Shown here piece after piece: positions 25,759-33,962 of a stretch of 64,000 bases of DNA. Position numbers and translations under genes: made by a program. The notes beneath the pieces are model-generated. The model did no database searches. It saw nothing but the letters and a program-made list of their open reading frames with translations, and was not told the origin of the DNA. The DNA lies in contig JAGXTF010000015.1 in assembly GCA_018333525.1 (NCBI GenBank), positions 51,143 through 115,142 of the forward strand. The letters run 5' to 3'. The stretch is from Bacteroidota bacterium. GTDB taxonomy: Bacteria > Bacteroidota > Bacteroidia > NS11-12g > UBA955. Within the stretch, counting starts at the first letter, position 1. Every line of letters begins with the position of its first letter.

Positions 25759-27864
25759 TTACTGGCTGTTAACCAGTTTCTTTTTTAGATTGTCTACCAC
25801 TTCCTGATTCACTACCACCTGATATTTGCTCTGCAGGGTTTTAGTCCATGCCTCTTCCAAAAACTCTTCGTATTTCGCGGTAACAGGGCCGCGTGTTTCA
25901 TTCAGTTCTTTTAAAGAACCAGGTATAAATTCATTTACTTTTACCACAATCCAATCAGAACCATAATTGCCCATCAGCAAAATTTTATTTTTCTTTCTGT
26001 TTTTTGGATTTGCAAACAGATCCTCGAGTAATTTTTTATCTGCAAACAGATAATTATCGTTCACTTCGTATTTGCCAATTTTGTAGTCTACACTCAGTGG
26101 TTTCACCGCATTATGGAATTTCTTAATGCTGTCCGGATTCATTTTTTTCTTTACTTGTTTTGCAACTTTGTTCATCAAATCCTCTGAACTACAGAAATAA
26201 ACGTCACAAAAAAATCTGTCGCCCCATTTGTACTCTTCTCTGTGTTGTCCGAAATAATTGGCCAAACCGGCACTATCAGAATTTGCTTTATCCCAAACCA
26301 TTTCTTTTTTGCGATAAAACATCAGAATCCCTTCGGAATATTCCTGATAAATATTTCTGAATTCCACAGATTTCTCTTCGAGATGTTTGTCCTGAAAATT
26401 AACACAAACTTCATTCATCCATTGGTCGTACATTCTTTGCAGAGCCTCATCACTGCTGCCATAAACCGTTTTATTGTGTTTTTCCAGATAATCTGCAAAC
26501 TCTCCCACATTGTGATTTTCATCTCCGATTTTAAACAATACCAAATCCACCAATGGAGTTTGACTCACATTCGGCTGGTTGAAAACATTGCCTCTTACCG
26601 GTACTGTGTTTATGGTCTTTTTGGCATATGAAGGCAATTGCGATTTTTTAAATGTGCCTTTGGTAAAATTGCTGTCTAAGGAATTTAATAATGCCGCATA
26701 TGAATTGGAATAGGCAGTATAATTATTTTCACTATTCACTTTTGCAACCAGCGCATCCACAGATTTCTGAGCACGCATATCTCCGCGAACCTGGTTTCTC
26801 AATGAACTTCTCATTTGTTCAAATTGGCCAATTGGACGGGTGCGCACTCGCATCAAAATATGCCAACCCATAGTGGTGCGAAAAGGCTCGCAAATACCGC
26901 TGTCTTTGGAAATTGCAAATGCACGATCCAGCCAGTTTTGTTTTACCGGATCACCAACAAACTGCGTTACATTCATAAAATCCATTTCTCCTCCCTGATA
27001 TTTTGAATTATAATCTTCGCTATATGCATATGCCATTTTTTCAAATGTGCTCTCCTTGCTCATGATTTTTGCATAAATATCGCGAACGTTTTTTTCAACG
27101 GTTTCATTGGTAGCCTGCGCATTGTGTCCAACCCGCAACATGATATGCTTTACCTTAATATCCCCTTTATTAACGCGCTTGTCCAGCACTTTGATAATGT
27201 GATAACCGAACTGGGTGCGGAAAATTCCACTTACCTGCCCGTTTTCGGTACGATATGCAACATTTTCAAAGGGATATACCAATTGTAATGCAGTGAAATA
27301 TCCCAAATCCCCGCCATTATCCTTAGAACCCGGATCATCGCTAATCTGCATGGCCATTTGATCAAATGTGCTTTCCTGCGATTTGATTTTATCCAAAGCA
27401 AGTTTCAGTTTGTTATATGCCTCAAGCGTGTCTTTTGGGCTTGCATCCGGACCAACACTCACCAATATGTGTGCTGCTTTAATTTCCCAGCGCAACCGAT
27501 CATATGCTTCCTGTATCAACTCATCCGTAACTTCTTTGTCATAGAGGTAGTTCCTCGCCAGCTGGTTTCGGTATCCCGCAAGTTCCATGCGGTAATCGCG
27601 CAGGGTATCCATGCCTTTGTCTTTGGCATCTTCATATTTTAATTTAAACTTGATGTACAAATCGAGATATTCATCAATATCTGCTGCTGTAATTTTCTGT
27701 TCACCAATTCTTTTGTTCTTTAAATACTGATACTCAAACTCATCTAAGGTTACGGGATGACCCTGATAGGTAAAAATTACCGGGGAATTTCCCTGTGCTT
27801 GGAGACCGGAAGCCCAGGTGCTGATGGAAATAACCAAAAGGCCAATTACTTTATTCAAATGCAT
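25759..27864 (-). CDS. Large SurA/PpiD-like peptidyl-prolyl isomerase, 701 aa
   Basis: The protein has a signal peptide (MHLNKVIGLLVISISTWASG) and a helical N-terminal domain. Two parvulin domains are visible: the first with AAHILVS, DDPGSKDNGGDLGYF and FRTQFGYHIIKV, the second with VKHIMLRVG and TTMGWHILMR. The last 300 residues are helical without a recognised motif. It heads the operon with the shorter isomerase and MoxR. Such paired large and small isomerases next to each other are typical of Bacteroidota. TATTTTTG lies about 20 nt upstream of the start on the minus strand and may be its -7 box. Confidence 0.88.
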   Translation of the reverse strand: MHLNKVIGLLVISISTWASGLQAQGNSPVIFTYQGHPVTLDEFEYQYLKNKRIGEQKITAADIDEYLDLYIKFKLKYEDAKDKGMDTLRDYRMELAGYRNQLARNYLYDKEVTDELIQEAYDRLRWEIKAAHILVSVGPDASPKDTLEAYNKLKLALDKIKSQESTFDQMAMQISDDPGSKDNGGDLGYFTALQLVYPFENVAYRTENGQVSGIFRTQFGYHIIKVLDKRVNKGDIKVKHIMLRVGHNAQATNETVEKNVRDIYAKIMSKESTFEKMAYAYSEDYNSKYQGGEMDFMNVTQFVGDPVKQNWLDRAFAISKDSGICEPFRTTMGWHILMRVRTRPIGQFEQMRSSLRNQVRGDMRAQKSVDALVAKVNSENNYTAYSNSYAALLNSLDSNFTKGTFKKSQLPSYAKKTINTVPVRGNVFNQPNVSQTPLVDLVLFKIGDENHNVGEFADYLEKHNKTVYGSSDEALQRMYDQWMNEVCVNFQDKHLEEKSVEFRNIYQEYSEGILMFYRKKEMVWDKANSDSAGLANYFGQHREEYKWGDRFFCDVYFCSSEDLMNKVAKQVKKKMNPDSIKKFHNAVKPLSVDYKIGKYEVNDNYLFADKKLLEDLFANPKNRKKNKILLMGNYGSDWIVVKVNEFIPGSLKELNETRGPVTAKYEEFLEEAWTKTLQSKYQVVVNQEVVDNLKKKLVNSQ

Positions 27865-27941
27865 ATAATTACGTCGGGACGCAAAAATACAAATATCAGG
27901 CCGAAGATGAATGTCAATGGTTTGTCAGCATCCGCAACTGA

Positions 27942-28742
27942 CTAAAATGTTTTTTCGCCGGATGAATTTAAATTTCCTGTCATGCGATTCAACACCGCTC
28001 CTACACAACCGTTTACAGGTGCAATAACCATATCTGCAACAGGGATCATTGAAATCAGGTTGTAGGCTACTCCAAGGCCGAGGACTTCATTTTTATTTTG
28101 ACGTATCCAGCGAACACTTGCACTTAAATTCATCTTTTGCCTCTCAGCCATATAATCATACATACTGAAACCCATGAAATAAGCACTGATAAAAAACAAA
28201 ACCGGGGCTACAACTACGCCTGCCGGTGCAAAAATCAGGGTGATAATAAATCCCGCAAGGTAACAACATAGCTCCAGAAACATATTTCTTAAAGCAATGA
28301 GAATACCTCTCCAACTGTCGCGCAGAAATACACTCCAGCGAAAAGGATAAGAATTGCCTGTTATTATCTCCTCTGCTTTTTCTGAAACCCAGGCAATAAT
28401 CGGGGCTGTGATTATTAAAATAACATATTTCAGAATTCTTGCCAATAACAGTATTACCATAATTCTGACCAACCATTTGCCTATGATTCTTATTCCCGCA
28501 ATTGTCCAGGAAATTGCCTTTTCCCAAAAATCATTTGCCGATTTCGGATTCCAGTTCTTCAATAACTTATCAAAGCCTGACTCTACCCAAAGATCGGTTG
28601 CCTCAATAAAGTTGTATAAACCGAGAACAAATAAAATTGCCCAACAAAAAAGCGGAAGCAGGTAAACCCAGAAAAGCCCGTGTTTGAAAACAAATTCAAA
28701 CGCCTTGAAAAAATTGCCAAACCCTTTGAAAAAGGAATTCAA
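27942..28742 (-). CDS. EI24/CysZ-like integral membrane protein
   Basis: The 266-residue protein has four or more membrane segments. The start MNSFFKGFGNFFKAFEFVFKH and the late block FFISAYFMGFSMYDYMAERQ match the EI24 (etoposide-induced 2.4) domain family, which includes the sulfate channel CysZ. Transport of sulfate is possible but cannot be argued from context. The start overlaps the stop of obgE by 4 bp (ATGA-type), so the two are coupled. The C-terminus ends GVLNRMTGNLNSSGEKTF, with the usual Thr-rich tail. Confidence 0.75.
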   Translation of the reverse strand: MNSFFKGFGNFFKAFEFVFKHGLFWVYLLPLFCWAILFVLGLYNFIEATDLWVESGFDKLLKNWNPKSANDFWEKAISWTIAGIRIIGKWLVRIMVILLLARILKYVILIITAPIIAWVSEKAEEIITGNSYPFRWSVFLRDSWRGILIALRNMFLELCCYLAGFIITLIFAPAGVVVAPVLFFISAYFMGFSMYDYMAERQKMNLSASVRWIRQNKNEVLGLGVAYNLISMIPVADMVIAPVNGCVGAVLNRMTGNLNSSGEKTF

Positions 28743-29740
28743 TTTAGGGGTTCATTGATGGCTTTCCACAAAATATCTTTTAATTCCTGAATGCCTTTTT
28801 GCGCAACAGCTGAGAAAAAAATCACTCCGGTATCTTCAGGAAATTCACTGGTAATTTCGTTTTTTAATTCTTCGTCCAGCAAATCACTTTTGCTAATTGC
28901 AATAATTTTTCGTTTCATTAACAATTCCGGATTGAATTGTTCCAATTCATTCAAAAGCACCTGATACTCTTTATAATGGCCCTTACTGTCTGCAGGTATT
29001 AAAAACAACAGAACGGAATTTCTCTCTATATGCCTCAAAAACCGATGGCCCAGGCCTCTTCCTTCATGTGCCCCTTCAATAATTCCGGGGATATCTGCCA
29101 TTACAAAACTGCGATGGTCTCTATACGGAACCACACCCAGATTGGGAACCAGTGTCGTAAAAGGATAATCCGCTATTTCCGGTTTGGCAGCACTCACCAC
29201 ACTCAGCAAAGTGCTTTTGCCGGCATTTGGGAATCCCACCAGACCTACATCTGCAAGAATCTTTAATTCCAGAACAATCCATTTTTCATCTCCCGCCTCG
29301 CCTGGCTGCGCATAATCCGGAGCCTGATTGGTGGAAGTGGCAAAATGTTGATTTCCCAATCCGCCTCTGCCACCCGGAACCAGCACTTTTCGCTCCTGTT
29401 CCTCGGTAATTTCAAATAAATATTCGCCGGTTTCTGCATTTTTGGCAACAGTTCCAAGAGGAACTTCCAAAACAATGCTCTCCCCGGTTCTGCCTGTCAT
29501 ATTGGCTCTGCTTCCACCCACCCCGTCTTCAGCAGTAATGTGCTTTCGGTATTTTAAATGCAAAAGAGTCCACAATTGGGAATTACCCAGTAATACCACA
29601 TCGCCTCCTTTTCCACCATCACCGCCATCAGGTCCGCCACGTGGATTTGTTTTAGTTCTGTTAAAATGTCTGCTACCGGCACCACCCTTGCCGCTTTTGC
29701 AAAATATCTTTACGTAGTCTATGAAATTGGAATCGGGCAT
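28739..29740 (-). CDS. obgE: GTPase ObgE/CgtA
   Basis: The 333-residue protein starts MPDSNFIDYVKIFCKSGKGG, the beginning of the Gly-rich Obg fold (residues 1 to about 158, including the PDGGDGGKGG stretch). The G domain shows G1 GFPNAGKST, switch and G3 DIPGIIEGA, and G4 ISKSD in place of the usual NKxD, as is common in this branch. The C-terminal OCT domain is absent, also common in Bacteroidota. Obg is essential in ribosome (50S) assembly and stress control. The gene is coupled to the EI24-like gene. Confidence 0.95.
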   Translation of the reverse strand: MPDSNFIDYVKIFCKSGKGGAGSRHFNRTKTNPRGGPDGGDGGKGGDVVLLGNSQLWTLLHLKYRKHITAEDGVGGSRANMTGRTGESIVLEVPLGTVAKNAETGEYLFEITEEQERKVLVPGGRGGLGNQHFATSTNQAPDYAQPGEAGDEKWIVLELKILADVGLVGFPNAGKSTLLSVVSAAKPEIADYPFTTLVPNLGVVPYRDHRSFVMADIPGIIEGAHEGRGLGHRFLRHIERNSVLLFLIPADSKGHYKEYQVLLNELEQFNPELLMKRKIIAISKSDLLDEELKNEITSEFPEDTGVIFFSAVAQKGIQELKDILWKAINEPLN

Positions 29741-29836
29741 GGAGACCGCAAATCTCGTTAAAAATCAGAGAATTCGCTTTACATAACCCTTTTGATTTTC
29801 AATTCTATTTGCAACGATTGCTTCAGTTGATTTAGA

Positions 29837-32731
29837 TTGCCAACTAAAATCTACTTGTTCATTCGCCTTTTCATATGGATCTCAGCTATATTATTCTGCT
29901 ATGGAATCGCAGGACAGTCCATCAATTACCGCGTTTACGACACCGAAAACGGCTTGCCGAGTTCTGAAATTTATTCGGGTTGGCAGGCCAATGATGGAAA
30001 ACTCTGGTTTACTTCGGACCGCGGTGTATTCAACTACAACGGCTATAGTTTTAAAATTTATACCACTAATGAAGGTCTGGGGAATAATACATGTTTTGGA
30101 ATATTTCCCCGCGAAGACGGAACTATTTGGTTCACCGGTTTTGATGGAAGTTTATCCTATTACAACGGAACTAATTTTCAGGTACATCAGGAAATTACCG
30201 ATTTTGTAAAAAACAGATACCTCAACGATTGGATAGATTTCTGTGTGTTTTCCAGTGATAAAATGTATTTTGAACTTACCAAAACAAAGGGTCTTTATGT
30301 GTATGATTTTAAAACCCGAAAAGTACAAAGACCCATATTCCCGGATGACATGAAAACAGGCTCTATGGCCAAAATAGGGAATTCTGTATTCTATGTTACC
30401 CGGTTATTAAATACATCCAATCCGGTTTATAATTTTATTCGGGCTGTAAATATAGATGCCAATAATTATGCGCTATCCCGTGGGAATAAAGTATATCGGT
30501 ATTCACTAAATAGCAACAGGTTCCATCTGGAAGACAGCTTTGATTTTCATTCTTTTATTCAGGCAAAAAATTTACTGGTTAGAAATTCGTTTTCGGGTGA
30601 TTTTTTTGTCTCAGCCGCAAATGGATTATTTCTCTGCAATTTCCAACATCCTAAATTTGTCAAACAAGCAATTTTAGACAATGTAAATACAAACAATATT
30701 ATACAGGACCATGAAGGGAATTACTGGGCTTCCACATTCAACCGCGGAGTCATTTTTATACCCGATATCGATATTCAATCCTACGATGAAACAATTGTAA
30801 AAAATGAAAAAATTCTATCCATCTACCACAACAATAATGAACTTTTTGCAGGTTCAGGTTCCGGGCAAATTTTTATTTTAAATGACAATAACAGTGAACA
30901 ATATTATTTGGATGTAAAACAAAGAATTCCCATAGAACAATTTATTCAAATCACTCCTGATAAAATTCTTGCACAAAGAAATGTGGACAGGGTTAATGGT
31001 AAATGGCAATTCAAAAATAAAGATCCATTCAATTTTCAATTAATTACCCCTTATGATTCAGTATCCGTGCTTTATTCCAGGCAAAATGCCATTGTACACT
31101 ATGATGGAAATGTCGGTATCTCCGTGGCAGATCGCTCCCCTCTGAATCTTATAAAATCGCTTTGTTATACCGGCAGGAAATTGTGGATTGGCACTATATC
31201 CAGCTTGTGGAGTGCCGATTACAAACCATATCAGGCATACAATTATGTCAATTATGGTAAAATCTTTCCCATTCTGGCGCAGCGAATTAATGACATTCAA
31301 CCGTTCAGAGAGGGAATATTATTGTCGGTTTTTGGAAATGGATTGGTTTATTTTGACGGCAAAAAACCCATTCTTGTCGTGCATGAAAAACTGCATATAC
31401 ACAATCTGATCAACAGAATTTTAATCATCAATGAAAATCAGGTGCTGTTGTTAACCAATAATGGTTTGATTCAAATAAAATTCCATTCAGAGAAGAGTTT
31501 TAAAATAGAAAGCGTGGAATTGTATGATGTAAATGATGGATTGAGTTCTAATTTTATAAATGCGGCATTTCTTTCCAAAGGCAAGATATATCTGGGTACC
31601 AACAAGGGCATTAATGTAGTAACATTAGATCGGCTAAAACCTTGCCTTGTAAAACCTATTATTAACATCATTGGTTTGAAAACCAGTGATTCCATATTTC
31701 GTTTTTCAAAACAAATAATTCTGAAACCATCCCAAAATTCATTTATCGTTGAATTTGAAGGAATCTCGTTCAAGAAATCCAACACCAGACCTTTTTATAA
31801 GTATTGCCTGCTTGCCAGAAACAGCGATACGGTTTGGGCTTATACCAATGATAGAACCATACAGTTTACCAACCTCAACGCAGAGGAATATGAATTCCTG
31901 ATTTCTGCCCAAAATAAAAACAGCGAATGGGCCCCATTTAAATCCATGAAGATTGTTGTAAAGCCTTATTTTACCAATACATGGGGTTTTCGTTTTGCAT
32001 TAATAGCATGGATTATTTTGGTGAGTTGGTTTATTTATAAAACGCGCAGAAAAAACAATCTGTTGAAACAAGAGCAGGAGAAAAAAGTAGAAATGATGGG
32101 CATCCGCGCAATGGAAAATGAATTGATGTCGTTACGTAATCAGATGAATCCACATTTTGTTTTCAATTCGCTCAATTCCATTCAGCGATATATTATTACC
32201 AATAATTTTTCTGATGCAAATACCTATATCACCAGATTTTCCAAACTAATGCGCACCAGTCTCAGTATGTCCAAGCTGGAGTTTATTGGTTTGGACAAAG
32301 AAATAGATTTTGTAAGTACTTATTTGGATTTGGAAAAATTGCGTTTCGATAATTTATTTAATTATACTATTATAATAGACGATGAAGTGGAAATTGAACT
32401 TACACAATTGCCTTCACTGCTCATACAGCCATTACTGGAAAACAGCATTAAACATGGGTTTAAGAATATGAAACAGGGTGGAGAAATTACTTTATTCATT
32501 TCGCTCTTTGACGAAAGCCATCTCTTAATTGAATTGACAGATAATGGAAAAGGTATTGAAAATCTCGGCGATGTACTCAATGAAAACAAATCAAAAAACT
32601 CTTTTGGCCTGGGAATTGTAATGCAAAGAATCAGATTGCTAAAAGAAAGAATGAACGACAATAAAATTTCATTTGAATTAAAAAACCTCAGCAGGGGTGT
32701 TAAAGCCACTTTAATTGTTCCGGTAAGATGA
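29837..32731 (+). CDS. Beta-propeller sensor histidine kinase of LytS type
   Basis: The only start that preserves the signal peptide is TTG 29837 (MPTKIYLFIRLFIWISAILF); an in-frame stop lies just upstream. The 964-residue protein has a two-component propeller (Reg_prop) region over about residues 30-630, with repeats such as NGLPSSEI, DGKLWFTSDRGVF and EGNYWASTFNRGV. A Y_Y_Y domain (about 634-715) and one membrane helix (about 717-735) follow. The LytS-type kinase domain has phospho-acceptor H773 in MNPHFVFNSLNSI, N-box PLLENSIKHG and DNGKGI. The sensor domain faces the periplasm. Its gene overlaps the LytTR regulator gene by 4 bp, so the two are cognate. The signal is unknown, but such propellers often bind glycans or surface cues. 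Confidence 0.92.
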   Translation: MPTKIYLFIRLFIWISAILFCYGIAGQSINYRVYDTENGLPSSEIYSGWQANDGKLWFTSDRGVFNYNGYSFKIYTTNEGLGNNTCFGIFPREDGTIWFTGFDGSLSYYNGTNFQVHQEITDFVKNRYLNDWIDFCVFSSDKMYFELTKTKGLYVYDFKTRKVQRPIFPDDMKTGSMAKIGNSVFYVTRLLNTSNPVYNFIRAVNIDANNYALSRGNKVYRYSLNSNRFHLEDSFDFHSFIQAKNLLVRNSFSGDFFVSAANGLFLCNFQHPKFVKQAILDNVNTNNIIQDHEGNYWASTFNRGVIFIPDIDIQSYDETIVKNEKILSIYHNNNELFAGSGSGQIFILNDNNSEQYYLDVKQRIPIEQFIQITPDKILAQRNVDRVNGKWQFKNKDPFNFQLITPYDSVSVLYSRQNAIVHYDGNVGISVADRSPLNLIKSLCYTGRKLWIGTISSLWSADYKPYQAYNYVNYGKIFPILAQRINDIQPFREGILLSVFGNGLVYFDGKKPILVVHEKLHIHNLINRILIINENQVLLLTNNGLIQIKFHSEKSFKIESVELYDVNDGLSSNFINAAFLSKGKIYLGTNKGINVVTLDRLKPCLVKPIINIIGLKTSDSIFRFSKQIILKPSQNSFIVEFEGISFKKSNTRPFYKYCLLARNSDTVWAYTNDRTIQFTNLNAEEYEFLISAQNKNSEWAPFKSMKIVVKPYFTNTWGFRFALIAWIILVSWFIYKTRRKNNLLKQEQEKKVEMMGIRAMENELMSLRNQMNPHFVFNSLNSIQRYIITNNFSDANTYITRFSKLMRTSLSMSKLEFIGLDKEIDFVSTYLDLEKLRFDNLFNYTIIIDDEVEIELTQLPSLLIQPLLENSIKHGFKNMKQGGEITLFISLFDESHLLIELTDNGKGIENLGDVLNENKSKNSFGLGIVMQRIRLLKERMNDNKISFELKNLSRGVKATLIVPVR

Positions 32732-33471
32732 ATTGTGTAATTATAGAAGATGAAATAAACAGCAGGTTGTTGTTGCAGGAGATACTTTCCGTTTATTTTC
32801 CGGATGTAAAATTGCTAGGTGTGGGCAGCTCGGTGGAAGAAGGAATAGCACTTATTCGCCGACTTTCTCCAGATGTGATATTAATGGATATTGAAATTCT
32901 GGGGGGCTCCGGTTTTGATGTTTTGGATGGAATTGAGAATAACAAAGGCAGGGTAATTTTCATTACCGGATACGAACATTTTGCGCTTAAAGCTATTAAA
33001 TATGCAGCGCTTGACTATTTATTAAAACCGGTGAGTATTCCGGAATTGAAAGCCGCATTTGCAAAAGTTTCATTGGACAACCATTCCGATAACCGAATTC
33101 AATTTTTGCGTGACAATCTGCATTCCGGTATTCCTCCGGAACAAATTATGGTTTCACATAACAAAGGCTATACTTTAATTCCATTAAAAAATATCTGTTA
33201 TTTAGAGGCCAATGGCCCCTATGTATACATCAATCTGGACGATGGAAGGAAGATTCTGGCCGGGCACAGCCTGGGTTATTACGAAGAAATTCTGGACAAA
33301 AATGCATTTTTCAGGGTGCACAAATCCTTTATTATTTCTATGTCCAAAGTGGTGAGAATTATAACAAACCCATCTCCAAAAGTTTTGCTTATCCGCGATA
33401 TTTCTATAGATTTGGCTTTTCGCAGGAAAGAATCCTTTATTGAACATTTCAAAAAGCTCAATCCAAATTAA
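32728..33471 (+). CDS. LytTR-family response regulator
   Basis: The 247-residue protein has a receiver domain with acidic residues E7-D8, phospho-acceptor D54 in ILMDIEILGG, and the conserved lysine in DYLLKPVS. A LytTR DNA-binding domain follows (about residues 140-245), with SHNKGYTLIPLKNICYLEA, YVYINLDDG and FFRVHKSFIIS. LytTR proteins bind pairs of short direct repeats spaced two helical turns apart. Exactly such repeats lie directly downstream at 33506-33557. The gene overlaps the histidine kinase gene (ATGA) and is the last gene of the operon. Confidence 0.95.
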   Translation: MNCVIIEDEINSRLLLQEILSVYFPDVKLLGVGSSVEEGIALIRRLSPDVILMDIEILGGSGFDVLDGIENNKGRVIFITGYEHFALKAIKYAALDYLLKPVSIPELKAAFAKVSLDNHSDNRIQFLRDNLHSGIPPEQIMVSHNKGYTLIPLKNICYLEANGPYVYINLDDGRKILAGHSLGYYEEILDKNAFFRVHKSFIISMSKVVRIITNPSPKVLLIRDISIDLAFRRKESFIEHFKKLNPN

Positions 33472-33505
33472 GCTTTGTTCCAACAAGCAACAAATTCCAT
33501 TTTTT

Positions 33506-33514
33506 AACGTTCAT
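33506..33514 (+). promoter_or_regulatory. LytTR-type binding site 1
   Basis: AACGTTCAT fits the 9-bp LytTR (AlgR/AgrA/LytR) half-site consensus [TA][AC][CA]GTTN[AG][TG] at all positions. It is the first of three repeats at exact 21-bp spacing. It begins 35 bp after the stop of the LytTR regulator gene and about 117 bp upstream of the predicted sRNA start. Confidence 0.7.
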
Positions 33515-33526
33515 GATGAAATATTG

Positions 33527-33535
33527 AACGTTCAT
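33527..33535 (+). promoter_or_regulatory. LytTR-type binding site 2
   Basis: AACGTTCAT again matches the LytTR consensus at 9 of 9 positions. The 10-bp unit AACGTTCATG is identical to site 1. The spacing is 21 bp start to start (12-bp gap), the distance known for LytTR half-sites on one face of the helix. Confidence 0.7.
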
Positions 33536-33547
33536 GTGGTTTTCGTG

Positions 33548-33556
33548 GACGTTTAT
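33548..33556 (+). promoter_or_regulatory. LytTR-type binding site 3 (one mismatch)
   Basis: GACGTTTAT matches the consensus at 8 of 9 positions and keeps the 21-bp phase. It lies about 75 bp upstream of the predicted start point of the downstream small transcript, a position that suits an activator. Confidence 0.55.
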
Positions 33557-33588
33557 GCAGGCTATCAGGCAGACCTGATTTTTTCGAA

Positions 33589-33617
33589 TTTGCAAAATTT
33601 ACACCCCCTTACCTTTG
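33589..33617 (+). promoter_or_regulatory. Strong Bacteroidota promoter for a candidate small RNA
   Basis: TTTG (33589-33592), a 17-bp spacer, then TACCTTTG (33610-33617) match the -33/-7 consensus of Bacteroidota primary sigma factor completely. The expected start point is near 33623. No open reading frame begins in the next 95 nt; the transcript runs into a terminator. Confidence 0.7.
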
Positions 33618-33622
33618 TAACG

Positions 33623-33717
33623 TGTACTAAGGCACACCTGATTTAAAGAGTAATAGGCTTTTATCAAGACTTAAATTTAATTCAGAAAACCGATCCTTCT
33701 ATGAGGGTCGGTTTTTT
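33623..33717 (+). ncRNA. Candidate small non-coding RNA between the LytTR regulator and leuS
   Basis: A strong promoter and a strong terminator frame a segment of about 95 nt. It has no ATG except in the terminator loop, and its only GTG is followed at once by a TAA stop (GTG TAC TAA). The 5' end can form a small hairpin (GTGT with ACAC). The middle is A/U-rich and mostly unpaired, a layout common for base-pairing regulatory RNAs. It shows none of the landmarks of SRP RNA, tmRNA or RNase P RNA, and I could not place it in any known RNA family. Three LytTR-type sites upstream suggest control by the neighbouring two-component system. The transcript ends could differ by several nt. Confidence 0.55.
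33686..33717 (+). terminator. Rho-independent terminator of the candidate small RNA
   Basis: AAAACCGATCC (33686-33696) pairs with GGGTCGGTTTT (33705-33715) with one G-T wobble around an 8-nt loop, followed by more T. It lies some 245 bp upstream of leuS, so it is not the end of any coding gene on the plus strand except by read-through from the LytTR gene. Confidence 0.85.
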
Positions 33718-33918
33718 ACCCGCCCTGATGGCTATGACCGATCTACCATTCCATCACAAATTGCTTTAAACAACTAATCTTATCATATCTTGCTGTCCCG
33801 GAAACGGGCAGCTATGGTATGAAGGGCCGGATTTGTCACATTCCCCTTTCAGCAAATTTTCATAATTCCTAAAGATAAAACATGGAATGGCCTGGAATAA
33901 AATTCCCATGAATCGCGG

Positions 33919-33946
33919 TTTGAGAGGTCTTAAGGAAGTATTTTCG
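33919..33946 (+). promoter_or_regulatory. Promoter for leuS
   Basis: TTTG (33919-33922) is followed after 16 bp by TATTTTCG (33939-33946), 7 of 8 to TAnnTTTG. ATG 33963 is 16 nt further on. Confidence 0.5.
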
Positions 33947-33962
33947 CGGTTCTATTGATTCT

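Noticed and set aside
29831..29848. TTTAGATTGCCAACTAAA as a third isc-type operator
   Set aside because: The right arm lacks TTCTAA and the spacing differs from the two isc sites; it also overlaps the TTG start of the kinase gene.
33472..33962. Known housekeeping RNA (tmRNA, RNase P, SRP) in the long gap before leuS
   Set aside because: None of the conserved landmarks (tmRNA tag frame and CCA end, RNase P core motifs, SRP tetraloop helix) is present, and the terminator at 33686-33717 limits the transcript to about 95 nt.
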